Of a stretch of 64,000 nt of DNA, positions 48,543-59,120 are shown in pieces. Location of the stretch: contig ML679954.1 of assembly GCA_007922225.1 (NCBI GenBank), positions 24,015,003 to 24,079,002 on the forward strand, in the 5' to 3' direction. The DNA comes from Emydura subglobosa (taxonomy: Eukaryota > Chordata > Testudines > Chelidae). Under the pieces are notes generated by a model. It was given only the letters and a program-made list of their open reading frames with translations. It was not told where the DNA came from and searched no databases. The number at the start of each line of letters is the position of its first letter. Within the stretch, counting starts at the first letter, position 1. Both the position numbers and the translations under genes were made by a program.

Positions 48543-50340
48543 TCAGAATCATAAAATTGTCAGACTGGAAGGGAACTCATGTGGTCATCTAGTCCAATCC
48601 TCTGCACTGATGGCAGGAACAAGTACTATCTAGACCATCGCTTACAGGTGTTTGTCTAACCGGCCTTAAAAATCTCTGATGGAGATTCCACAACTTCCTA
48701 GGGTAGTGAAGCACTGGAATAAATTGCCTTGACAGTTAGGATGTTTTTCCTCATGTCCAATCTAAACCACCCTTGCTGCAATTTAAGCCCATTGCTTATT
48801 GTCCTGTCAGAGATTAAGGAGAAAAATTTCTCTCTCTCCTCCCTGTAACAACTTTTTATGTGCTTGAAAACTGTTATGTCCCTTCTCAGTCTTCTCTTCT
48901 CCAGACTAAACAAACCGAATTTTTTCCAATCTTCCTCATAGTCATGTTTTCTAAACCTTTAATCATTTTTGTTGCTCTTCTCTGGACTTTCTCCAATTTG
49001 TCCACATCTTTCCTGAAATGGGACACAATACTCCAGTTGAGGCCTAATCAGCCCAGAGTAGAGCAGAAGAATTATTTCTTGTGTCTTGCTTAAAACACTC
49101 CTGCTAATATATTCCAGATGTTTGGTTCTTTGCAACTGTGTTATATTGTTGACTCATACTTAGCTTGTGATTCCCTATGACACCCCAGATCTCTTCTTAG
49201 GCATCATTTCCCATTTTGTACATATGCAACTGATTGTTCCTTCCTAAGTAGAGTACTTTGCATTTGTCCTTATTATATTTCATCCTATTTACTTAAGACC
49301 ATTTCGCCAGTTTTTCCAGATCACTCTGAATTTAAATCCTATCCTCTGAAGCACTTGCAACCCTGCTCAGCTTGGTATCATCTGTAAATTTTATAAGTGT
49401 ACCATTTATGCCGTTATCTAAATCACTGATGAAGATATTGACCAGAATTAGATCCCTGCAGGACCTCACTTGATAGGACTGCCAACTTGACTGCGAACCA
49501 CTGATTACTACTCTCTGGGAATGATTTTCTAACCAGTTATGCAACCACCTTATAGTATATCCAGCTAGGTTGTATTTCCCTAGTTTATGAGAAGGTCATG
49601 CGAGACCATATCAAAAGCCTTACTCAAGTCAAGATACACCATATCTATAGTTTTCCTCTTATCCACAAAGAAAGCTATTGGGTTGGTTTGACATTATTTG
49701 TTCTTGACAAATCCATGCTGACTGTTACTTATCACCTTATCTTCTAGGTATTTGCAAATTGATTGCTTAATTATTTGCTCCATTATCTTTCTGGCTACTA
49801 AAGTTAAGATGACAGGTCTAATTCCCTGGGTTGTCCTTATTGCCCTTTTTATAGATTGGCACTATATTTGCCCTTTTCCTCTGGATTCTCTTCTGACTTC
49901 CATGACTTTTCAAAGAGAATTGCTAATGACTAAGATATCTCCTTGAGTATTCTACGATGCATTTCATCAGGCCCTGGTGACTTGAAGATACCCAACTTGT
50001 CTAAGTAATATTTAGCTAGTTCTTTCCCTGTTTTAGACTCATATCCTACCTCATTTTCACTGGCATTCACTATGTTAGACGTTCAATTGCCACTAACCTT
50101 TTCAGTGAAAGTTGAAATAAACAAGTAATTTGGCATTTTTGCCATTTCCATGTTTTCTGTTTTTGCCCATCCCTGACCCCATTGATTATTGGGCCTACCC
50201 TGTCCTTGGTCTTTCTCTTGCTTCTAATGTATTTGTACAATTTTTTTTGTTACCTTTTATGTCTCTAGCTAGTTCAATCTTGTTTTGTGCCTTGGCCTTT
50301 CTAAATGTGTCCCTGCATACTCGTAGTATTTGTTTTTTTC
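48543..50340 (-). pseudogene. CR1 LINE, 3' half with decayed RT (antisense)
   Basis: The left end carries the CR1 3' terminus reversed (AGACTGGAAGGGAACTCATG, GGTCATCTAGTCCAATCCTC). Minus-strand RT fragment 49544-49332 reads WLENHSQRVVISGSQSSWQ, then VNIFISDLDNGING and FTDDTKL, with Ala of the FADD box changed to Thr and the two Asp codons kept (49382-49377). The GVPQGS motif is lost to frame damage. Similarity fades near 50340. Its 3' end is a different subfamily from the copies at 12.7 and 55.0 kb. Confidence 0.78.
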
Positions 50341-53279
50341 AATAAAGTTTAACAGCCGGCAACAAGGAGCAGGGATGGCATTATATGATCAGGTCACTCT
50401 CTGAGGACAGCTAGCTGATCATGGACCACCTGGTTAAATGCCAAAATTCCTCATTAAGTTTACAGCAGCAGAAAAGATTCAGTAACTTATAGTTTTTTCC
50501 AAGTAGCCAGTAGAAGTATATGCCTTCATATATTTTGTCATACAGCCAAAGCCACTTCAAAAGCATTATGGAACAGTCAGATTTGTTCCATCTTCACTTT
50601 ATTTCTCAGTTTGGAAAGGCACAGGTCTATAATTTTCTTTAAAGAAGCCTATATTGTAATGTCAACTTGACATGTAATGTCCACATTCATCAAGAAATCA
50701 TACAGCAAACTGCCAGAAGCTTCAATAACTCACGGTCTCTCTCTAGTTCTCAGAAATTAATGACCAGGTAGATTCCCCATCCAGAGGTATAGCACATCTG
50801 TATAGGTTCCTGCATTTGGCAGTCAGGTGGCCAAGTGTGCCCACGGGGTTATTCCTGAGCTATAATAGGTTCTGTCTTTAGACATTCTACTTATCTTGCC
50901 AGTTGTTCCTTCCCTTCTCCCCATATAGACTCTGATAAAGTAACATGCCATTAGATTGGCTCTAAACCAGAGTTTTGGGCAACTAGAAGAGTTTTATGTA
51001 GAGGGCACAATGCTTATTAGCCAGTGGGTTTCACAACTGATTGCTAGACAAAAGGATAGTGACACTCAGGAATAACGGTTCAATTTCCAGTTTTGTATGA
51101 CACTGAGCTCTAGAGGTTACAGACCCTTTTCCTTCTATTCATCCTATCCTCTCCCCGTATTCTTCTGTGTCTATCTCCCCAACAGCTCCTGACCATGTCC
51201 TCACTGGGGCTATCATCCCTAGCTACTGCCTGTCCCCTTGCTGTTCAACTCCTATCCCTTCCTCCGCTGCTGCTATTCTTTAAGATTCCTACTTATCCTG
51301 TCCTGCCTGAATCCTGCACCATCCTCCCCACCAGGATCCTGTCATTGTTCCCCACTCCACAGCTCCTACTCCTGTCCACCTTCTTCTCCTATGCTTCCCA
51401 CCTTCCATGGCTCATGCTGTCCCCCAACTCCTATCTTAACTTGTCTCTGGTCTCAGACTCTCCCCTCTCTACAGTTCTTCACCCTTCTGCATTTGAGTCA
51501 GGCTGCTTCCTCCTTCCTCTCCTCTGTGCTGGCTGGGTGCCCAGCCAGGGGAGCATTGAAAGTACAAGCCCAGGAGAGACAGTCTCCTACTCTCAATTCC
51601 CGTGCCACACCTTGCAGAAACTGGGAGGATCAATTACAGGAAAGTCCTTTTCAGCTTTTGCAGACCCTAGACAGAAGCCTGCTGTCAGTGGGGGAGGGGA
51701 GAATGGTGGTGGGGGATGGCAAATGTGCAGTCCAGTCAGCACGTATTAGCTGTGGAGCGGATGGAGCAGTGCCCCAGATTTTGGAGAAAAAACATATTTC
51801 GTCTAATTCCACTCTAGAGTTGTGCAAATCAGTAAGCTAATTACAAGCCTACACAAACAGGTGCAGATACCCTTTCTTCTTCAGCTGCTTCACCTATAGG
51901 AGTAATATACTACATCTACTTTTTATTGTTTTGTGAGGGCAGATTATTAAATTAAATTGAAATAACTATTTTACTCCAACCTCCATTGGGTTAAACACAA
52001 TAAGTTGAACTATCAATAGGGATTCCATCAAGAGCCAATACACATATAACCCACCAGCTATGTGAACTATATGCAGGTAGTGCAGTATTTAAGCATGGAA
52101 TATGTATTGTCACTTACAAATGCTATCTTTTGGCACACTTTAGCACCATATTTTTATATTAGTTTCTTCCACAGCTTGAAGAATGGCATTGTGGTTTATG
52201 GCAGTACATCCAAAAAGCTTTCAAAGTATTGATTTCCTCTCTCCAGGACAACACATTCTGGACACAGCAGAGAGAATCTGCTTTCATCACATGACAGATG
52301 TATTAGCTTTATAGTGGCCTAAAGATTATACTACTCCTAACATTTGTACTGCCTGATCTAAATCCTTTCACAGAGAAACAGTGCAGTAAGTTAATTTATA
52401 TGGGATCTGAACTATTCATGGGTCATCGAACAATCATGTTCAGGGATATTATATGTCTGATTCCTTATTGTTATGGGTACATCACCGTACCTGTAATTAA
52501 TATAATAAAATGACCATGGACCATTTACACAAAGTTTGTGGGTTATTTGATATTTTTCAGCAAAAGTTGAACAGAATGCCCATGTGAATAGCTTTATAGA
52601 AGAAGATCAAATAGAATCATACGTAAACTCCATTTTTCATTGATGGACTTTCAGGTCATTCCCATATTATAGTATTTAAAGTTCAGATCAAATACCAAAC
52701 TTTGCCTGGTTGTTTCACATTCTAGATATATTGTAGTCATAGTGCACAAGCTTTGTAATAAACAAAAAAATGTTTTTATTTGTTTAATAACCTGGTAGAA
52801 TACTTGCATTTAGGCCAGTATGCATATTTTTAACTATCTTCTCTTGCATGAATACTCCCTTACCTCCAGTCATGTACAGCCATATGCCACAGTGACTGAT
52901 GATATCTTCAAGGTACAATACCAACTTTAATTATTCTGTCATAAGCCATAACACTTCCTTTAGAAATACAGGTAGCAAAGAACCATTTTTATATCACGTT
53001 AGCTGTCCCCCAAACTTAGATCTTTCCTCTTTTTAAAAAAAATACACTTGGCTGTTTCTTTCATTATACATTTAATTTAGAATGAAAGAAAAAGAAACAT
53101 TTAGAATATACAGTACAAACATTATGGATAAATATATATGCTTAGTTTTCTTGAGAACCCTCCCGAAAATGCAAAATACCCCAAGAAATGTTGATATTGC
53201 CTTAGCTCTGTTCATTCTTGGTGGAAATTAAATATATATAATAATTGCCTCGGCACCCTTAATAGATGGATAATAATAG
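50341..53279. other. Unclassified sequence with a pyrimidine-rich tract at 51120-51500
   Basis: 51120-51500 is strongly C+T biased (CCTCCGCTGCTGC, CTCCTATCC, CCTCCCCACC blocks), giving overlapping plus-strand frames of 184 and 200 codons in two phases. Neither has a domain, and two long frames in different phases point to composition, not selection. The rest is AT-rich. Confidence 0.45.
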
Positions 53280-53377
53280 ATCCAGAACAGTCCTTAAGCA
53301 TGTAGTTAACTTTCAATATGTGTCTAGTCTCACTGAAACGCTTAAAGTTAAGCAAGTATTTAGCTGGATTGGGGCCC
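53280..53377. repeat. Dispersed repeat, AAGCATGTAGTTAACTTTCA type
   Basis: GATCCAGAACAGTCCTTAAG at the left and AAGTTAAGCAAGTATTTAGC, then TGGATTGGGGCCC, at the right: inverted ends about 98 bp apart. Related in plan to the TTGACTTCAATGG palindromes. Confidence 0.55.
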
Positions 53378-53461
53378 AGAACATTTAAATCTTTCAGAGC
53401 ACTGAGCCAATCCTCTGGAGAAACAGCCTTCTCCACCAGTTCTGGCAATAGCCCTGTGTAC
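53378..53461 (-). other. Exon-like open segment, unidentified
   Basis: On the minus strand TTCTCTTGTAG precedes an open stretch encoding TGLLPELVEKAVSPEDWLSA and then LKDLNVLG, which looks like an amphipathic helical segment of a real protein. After that the frame runs into the repeat at 53377-53280 without a clear donor site. It could be a genuine exon, an exon remnant truncated by the repeat, or chance. I do not recognise the protein. Confidence 0.2.
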
Positions 53462-55029
53462 CTACAAGAGAACACTAGAGAGTACAGGGTTGGAAACCAA
53501 GAGCATACGCAACACTGCACAGATATTTTACTACAGGAAGCAAAAAAACAAAAACAAAAACAAAAAAAACTAGGCAGTGAGAAGATTCCATAGTTTGCAG
53601 AAGCATTCATCATTATGACTTACTCAGCCTCTCAGCCCAGAAAATAAAAACACCACATGGCTGGGGAAAACAAAAATAAAATACCAAAACCTAAAGGGTC
53701 TGTGTGAGAGAATTTATTTCCTTCTGCCCTAGGCCTTCTCCCTTCCTATTTCCAAATGTCACCTGCATAAAATATAGAGAGAATACAGTATATTTTACCT
53801 GGTTTAAATCTACTCTACAAATCAAAGCAGGTCACCTCTATTACGTAATCTACAGCATGTGTATAGGTTAAGGTACTCAGTCACCAGCGCTCTATGTACA
53901 CAGAGTGTTTTGTCACCACTGTGTTCACACCCACATTCATAAGCGCTCACAATGGGCAAATCACAGAAGCCGAGGCATGTTACAGCTCATCATGCAGTAC
54001 TTCTTGCACTGGATTCTGCCACCCTTTAAGAAAGGTGGGATTACTTGTGGATGAAGACATTACTCAGTTTGATTAAGGGTAACGAAATCTGCCCATCTGT
54101 GTGTGACTTTGGTAGTCACTGAATAAAATAGATTTTTCTGAAAACATTGATTGTAGTGGGCTCAGACAGATTTACTGAAAAACACCACATTTCTTGAAAG
54201 TATTTGTTTTTAGCTTTTTCTGGAAAAGAAGAAAAACCTTCTACTCATGGTCCTGGCAGCCCTCATTCTAAGACAGTCCAAAACTCACAGCATCATAGTT
54301 TGGTTTGCTTTTTAAACAGAAGGTGGAAGGGGGAACACCAAAAACTTGTCTTTTTTTTCTACGCACATCCAAAGGAAAATGTCTTAAAGTTTATTTTAAT
54401 CCAGTCTGCTGCTCCATTTCCTCTTCAGTAATACTACACTACACTACCCACTTTGCTCAAAAACAAAAATTGAATAGTACCTAGGGATTCCCATTCCCTC
54501 GCACCCCCATACTTCTACAGTAGTTAATAACCTAAGAAATTTTTACAGCTCTGGGAAACATGTGATTTATCAAGTCAACCTCCTAGTCCTAAAACAAAAA
54601 GTGACAAGGAGTTGGAGTAAAGTCTCTGCATCCTTGAAATTCCATTATCACTTCACTAAGACCTAGCTGACTAACCATCAAGGAAACTCAGGTGCAGTAA
54701 TTGTCATTGTTTTTCATCCTGGCATGCTCATTTGAATACCTAGTCATTTGTTGGGTTACCGTGCTGCTTGTAGTCATGGGGTTGGTCCTAAGCAGAGGGA
54801 CCGCTCAGGGCCTATCCACACAAGCCCCACTTAAACTCTATCCTGAAGGTGTAAGCTTGCCTCTCTGAACAGGAAGGAATTTCACAGAGTTTGAACAAAA
54901 GGATCCCCCATGTTAACTCTCCATGCTTGCAATACCCCACCTTGTTTTCTGCCAAACTTTTTTGTTCACTGCTTGCAGAGATGATGCAAAAAAAAAAATC
55001 ATTAAGTGGCAATCAGATTGAAAGCACAT
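53462..55029. other. Unclassified sequence
   Basis: Contains A-rich (AAAAAC)n at 53544-53570. No gene or repeat recognised. Confidence 0.4.
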
Positions 55030-55343
55030 ATAAGAACATATGTGCCCAGCATCCTATCTTCTGAAGAGGCCAAATCCAGTTGCTTCAGAGGGAAAGAACA
55101 GAACAGGTAGTTATTGAGTGATCCATCCCCTGTTATCCAATCTCCAGCTTCCGGCAATCAGAGATTTAGGGAAACCCAGAGCATGAGCTTGCATCCCTGA
55201 CGAGCTTGGCTAACCACCATTGATGGACCTCTCCTCCATGAACTAATTTAATTCTTTTTTGAACCCAATTAAACTTGTTGCCTGGGGATGTTGCGAAGGC
55301 CAAGAGTTCAACAGGCTGACTATGTGTTGTGTGAAGTACTTCC

Positions 55344-57847
55344 TCATGTTTGTTTTATACAACTGCCTCTTAATTCCATTGGGTAACCCCTGGTCCCTGT
55401 GTTATGTGAAGGAGTAAATAACACTTCCCTGTTTACTTTCTCCACATCAGTCTTGATTTTATAGACCTGTCTCATATCCCTTTTTAGATGTCTTTTTAAG
55501 ATGAACTGTCCCAGTCTTTTTAATCTCTCCTCATATAGAAGCTGTTCTATACCCATAATCATTTGTGTTGCCCTTCTTGTACCTTTTCTAATTCCAATAC
55601 ATCTTTTTTTGAGATGGATGACCAGAACTGCACATAATATTCATAAAGCACATACAGTATGGGCATAGCATGGATTTATATAGTGGTACTATGATATTTT
55701 ATCTATCCCTTTCCTAGTGGTTCCTAACATTCTTAGCTTTTTTGACTGCTGCTGCACATTTAATGGGAAATTTTCAAAGAACTATCCATGACTCCAAGAT
55801 CTGAGTGGTAACAATGAATTTATTTGCCCGTATCAACACTGAATTTAATCGACCATTTTGTTGGTCAGTCACCCAGTTGCGAGATGCCTTTGTAACTTCG
55901 CAGTCAGCTTTGGACTTACAAAATTGCTAAAATTAATTATTGTCTGCACATTTTGCCACCTTGCTGTTCACCCTCCTTTCCAGATAATTTATAAATAGGT
56001 TAAACAGCACAGTTCACAATACAGATCTTTGGGGGACTCTGATATTTACCTCTTTCCATTGTGAAAATGGACCATTTATTCCTATGCTGTGTTTCCTTTC
56101 TTTTAATCCATTACTGATCCACCAGAGGACCTTCCCTCTTATTCCTTGACTGCTTACTTTGGTGAGGGACCTTGGCCAAGGCTTTCTGAAAGTCCCAGTA
56201 CACTATATTCACTGGAGCACCTTTGTCCACATGCTTGTTAACACCCTCAAAAAATTCTAATAGATTGGTGAGCCATGATTTCCCTTTACAAAAGTAGTGT
56301 TGATTCTTCTAACATATCATGTTCATCTATGTGTCTGATAATTGTGTTCTTTTCTATAGCTTTAACCAATGTGCTTGGTACTGAAGTTGGGTTTACTAGC
56401 CTGTAAGTTACAGAATAATTTCGGGCACCTTGTTTAAAAATTGGCATTACAATCCTCCATTCATCTGTTACAAAGACTGATTTAAGCAATAGGTTACATA
56501 TCACAGCAAGTAGCTCTACGATTTCATATCTTAGTGACTCTTGGGTGAATACCATTTGGTCCTGGTGACATATTACGTTTTAATTCATCAATTTGTTCCA
56601 AAACCACCTCTATTGGCACCTCAATCTGGGATCATTCCTCAGATTTGTCACCTGAAAAGACTAGTTCAGGTTTGGGACTCTCCCTGACACCCTCTTCAGT
56701 GAAGGCCAATGCAAAGAATTCATTTAGCTTCTCTGCAACTGCTCCTTTTGCAACTTGTTCATCCAGTGGCTCTACTGATTGGTTGGCAGGCTTCCTGATT
56801 CTAATGTACTTTAAAAAATTGCTGTTAGTTTTAGTGTCTTTTGCTGGTTGCTCCTCAAATTCTTTTTTGTCCTACTTATAGTTTTACACTTCACTCACCA
56901 GAGTTTATGCCCTTTTCTATTTTCTTCAGTAGGATTTGATTTCCAATTTTCAAAAGGTGCCTCTTTGTCCCTAACTGCCTCTTTTACTCTGCTGTTTAGC
57001 CACGGTGGGTTTTTTGGTCCCTTTTTTGTTTGGGGGAGCATGTATACATTTATTTTGAGCATCTATTATGGGGTTTCTGATTAGTTTGCATGCAGATTGC
57101 AGGGATTTCACTCTTACGACTGGGGTTTTTTTTTATTTTTCATTTAACTAGCTTCCTCATTTTTCTGCAGTTCCCCTTTTTGGAGTTAAATGCTACTGTG
57201 CTTGGTTTCTTTGGTATTTTCTCCCCCATACAAGGATGTTTATATTTATTAAAATATGGTTGCTGTTACCAAAGAGATTCAGATATATTCACCTCTTTGA
57301 GCAGATACTATGCTCCACTTAGGAGTAAATCAAGAACTCTCCCCCTTGTGGGTTCTAGGACTAGCTGCTCAAAGAAGTCATCATCAAATTAAAGAATTTT
57401 TCTCTCTGCATCCCACTCTGAAGTGACATGTACCCAGTCAACATTTTGATGACTGGGTTTTCTGTTTTTGTAGACTCTCCTGTCTGAGCATTTCACAATC
57501 ACCGTCCTTATCAAGTGGGTGGTAGTATTTTCCTATTTCTATACTTATTATTCAAGCGTGCAATTTCTATCCATAAAGATTATATAGTACTGTGATTCAT
57601 TTAAGATTTTTCCTTTTACTATTCTTTCTTTCATACATAGTGCCACTCCCCCAACATCACAACCTACTCTGTGATTCCTATATATTTTGTACCCTGGTAT
57701 TACTGTGTCCCATTGATCATCTTTCCACCAAGTTTCTGTGATGCCTATTATGTCAATATTCTCATTTAATACCAGGCAGTCAAGTTCAGCCATCCGAGTA
57801 TTTAAACTGCTTGCATTTGTAGACAAGCACTTATAAAATGTGTCCAT
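55344..57847 (-). pseudogene. CR1 ORF2 remnant: endonuclease and reverse transcriptase
   Basis: Minus-strand fragments in order. 57847-57548 is the APE-type endonuclease N-terminus: TNASSLNTRMAELDCLV, then IIGITETWW (active-site Glu in ITETWW) and GGVALCMKERI. 56555-56286 is RT: ELLAVICNLLLKS and TDEWRIVMPIFKQGARN. Near 55930-55960 the catalytic box reads CADNN where FADDT is expected, so the second Asp is lost. 55562-55344 is the C-terminal region: IEQLLYEERLKRLGQF. Multiple stops and frameshifts; inactive. Confidence 0.78.
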
Positions 57848-57929
57848 TTACTTGCCTGCTTTAATATGATGTAATCAAACGGCACTCTTTCATTTGACTG
57901 TTTCTCTTCAGTTCCTGCCTCTATTTTAT

Positions 57930-58860
57930 CAACTTCTATCCTCTCCTCTTTGTTAGGGTATAGAGTATCCCCTAAGGGATGTCTCTGTCCAAGTGGTGAG
58001 CTCCTTCATGTCAGCTTTTCCCTAGTTCTTAGCTTAAAAACTCCTCTGACCTTTTCAATTTTACATGACAGCAATCTGTTTCTGTTTTGGTTTAGGTGGA
58101 GCCCATCCTTCCTGTACAGGCTTCTCCCTTCCCAATAAGCCTAAATCCCTTCTCACAAAAACATCGTCTCATCCACATATTGAGACCCTGCAGTTCTGCT
58201 CATCTAACTAGCCCTGCATATGGAACGGGAAGCATTTCAGAGTTCAGCCACTGCTACCATGGAGGTCCTGGACTTTAATCTCTTACCTAGCAGTCTAAAT
58301 TTGCTCTCCAGGACTTCTTTCTTTCTTTTTCCTATGCTACTGGTACCTACACATACCACAGCCACTGGATCCTCCTGAGCACCACACATAAGTCCGTCTC
58401 GACATCTCGAGACCCATCAGGCAATTCATCATGCAGTTCTCCCAGTCATCACAAACCCAACTATCTATATCTCCAATAATTGAATTCCCCATTAACATTG
58501 TCTGTTCCTAATAACTGGGTCCCATCCCTCAGAGGGATTTCCTCAGTGCAAGACAATTCCATATCACCTGGAAAGAGGGAATCAACTATGGGATCATTTT
58601 CCTCTTCTCCAATTTGATGTTTTCCTTCAATGAGACTTGCATCCTCCTGAACACAGCAGATGGTGTCAGACAAGGGAGGGAAGGAGTGGGAGAAAACTGC
58701 TCTACTGCATCCCTGAAAGTCTTCTCCATGTACCTCTGTCTCCCTGAGCTCCTCCAGTTCAGCTACTGCCATTCTAGTCTCAAGGAGCTTGTATTCAATC
58801 TGAGGGCCATGAACTGCTTGTGCCCAATATACACACACACCACCTGCCCACAAGGCAGGT
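57930..58860 (-). pseudogene. CR1 ORF1 remnant with SGNH-esterase-like domain
   Basis: Minus strand. 58853-58461 is open and begins with a probable coiled segment (VAELEELRETEV). Beyond it, allowing for frame breaks: a GDIDSWVCDDWENC block where a GDS-type nucleophile motif would sit; VGTSSIGKRKKEVLESKF (GTSS at 58347-58336); then, about 240 bp on, DGLHLNQNRNRLLSCKI (DGLHL at 58107-58093) with the Asp and His of the catalytic dyad kept. Esterase domains of this kind are known from ORF1 of CR1-clade LINEs. Frame breaks between the blocks show that it is not functional. Confidence 0.7.
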
Positions 58861-59120
58861 GATCATACATACTGCATTTAGTGTAATAAACTGGGTAGCC
58901 CCCATTCTTCTTCTGGACTGCTGGTTGCTTTTTTTTAAATAAACACTTTTATGTGTGTTTCTTTTTGGTTGTTGCTTGTTTCTGGTGGTGGTTATTGACC
59001 TAAATTTATAGTATATTTGTTGGGTGTATCTGCCTCTCACACAACTCCCATTTCCTAGTCGCTTAGGAGCTGGCTCTTTAAACCCCATTTCTCCCCAGTT
59101 AGCCCTGCTCATTGTCAAGG

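Larger units (their letters stand above)
55030..59120 (-). mobile_element. CR1 LINE, nearly full length but decayed (antisense)
   Basis: The longest element in the window. From right to left on the minus strand: ORF1 (about 58860-57930), ORF2 endonuclease (57847 to about 57290), RT (about 56600-55340) and 3' untranslated region to 55030. The 3' part shares wording and order with the split copy at 12.69-15.99 kb. Its right (5') end is uncertain and may extend to about 59400, where text such as CTCCCCCATTTGCTATGCCT continues. Confidence 0.8.

Noticed and set aside
51195..51840. Overlapping 184- and 200-codon plus-strand frames
   Set aside because: Both are open because the tract is pyrimidine-rich; two phases open at once and no domain in either.
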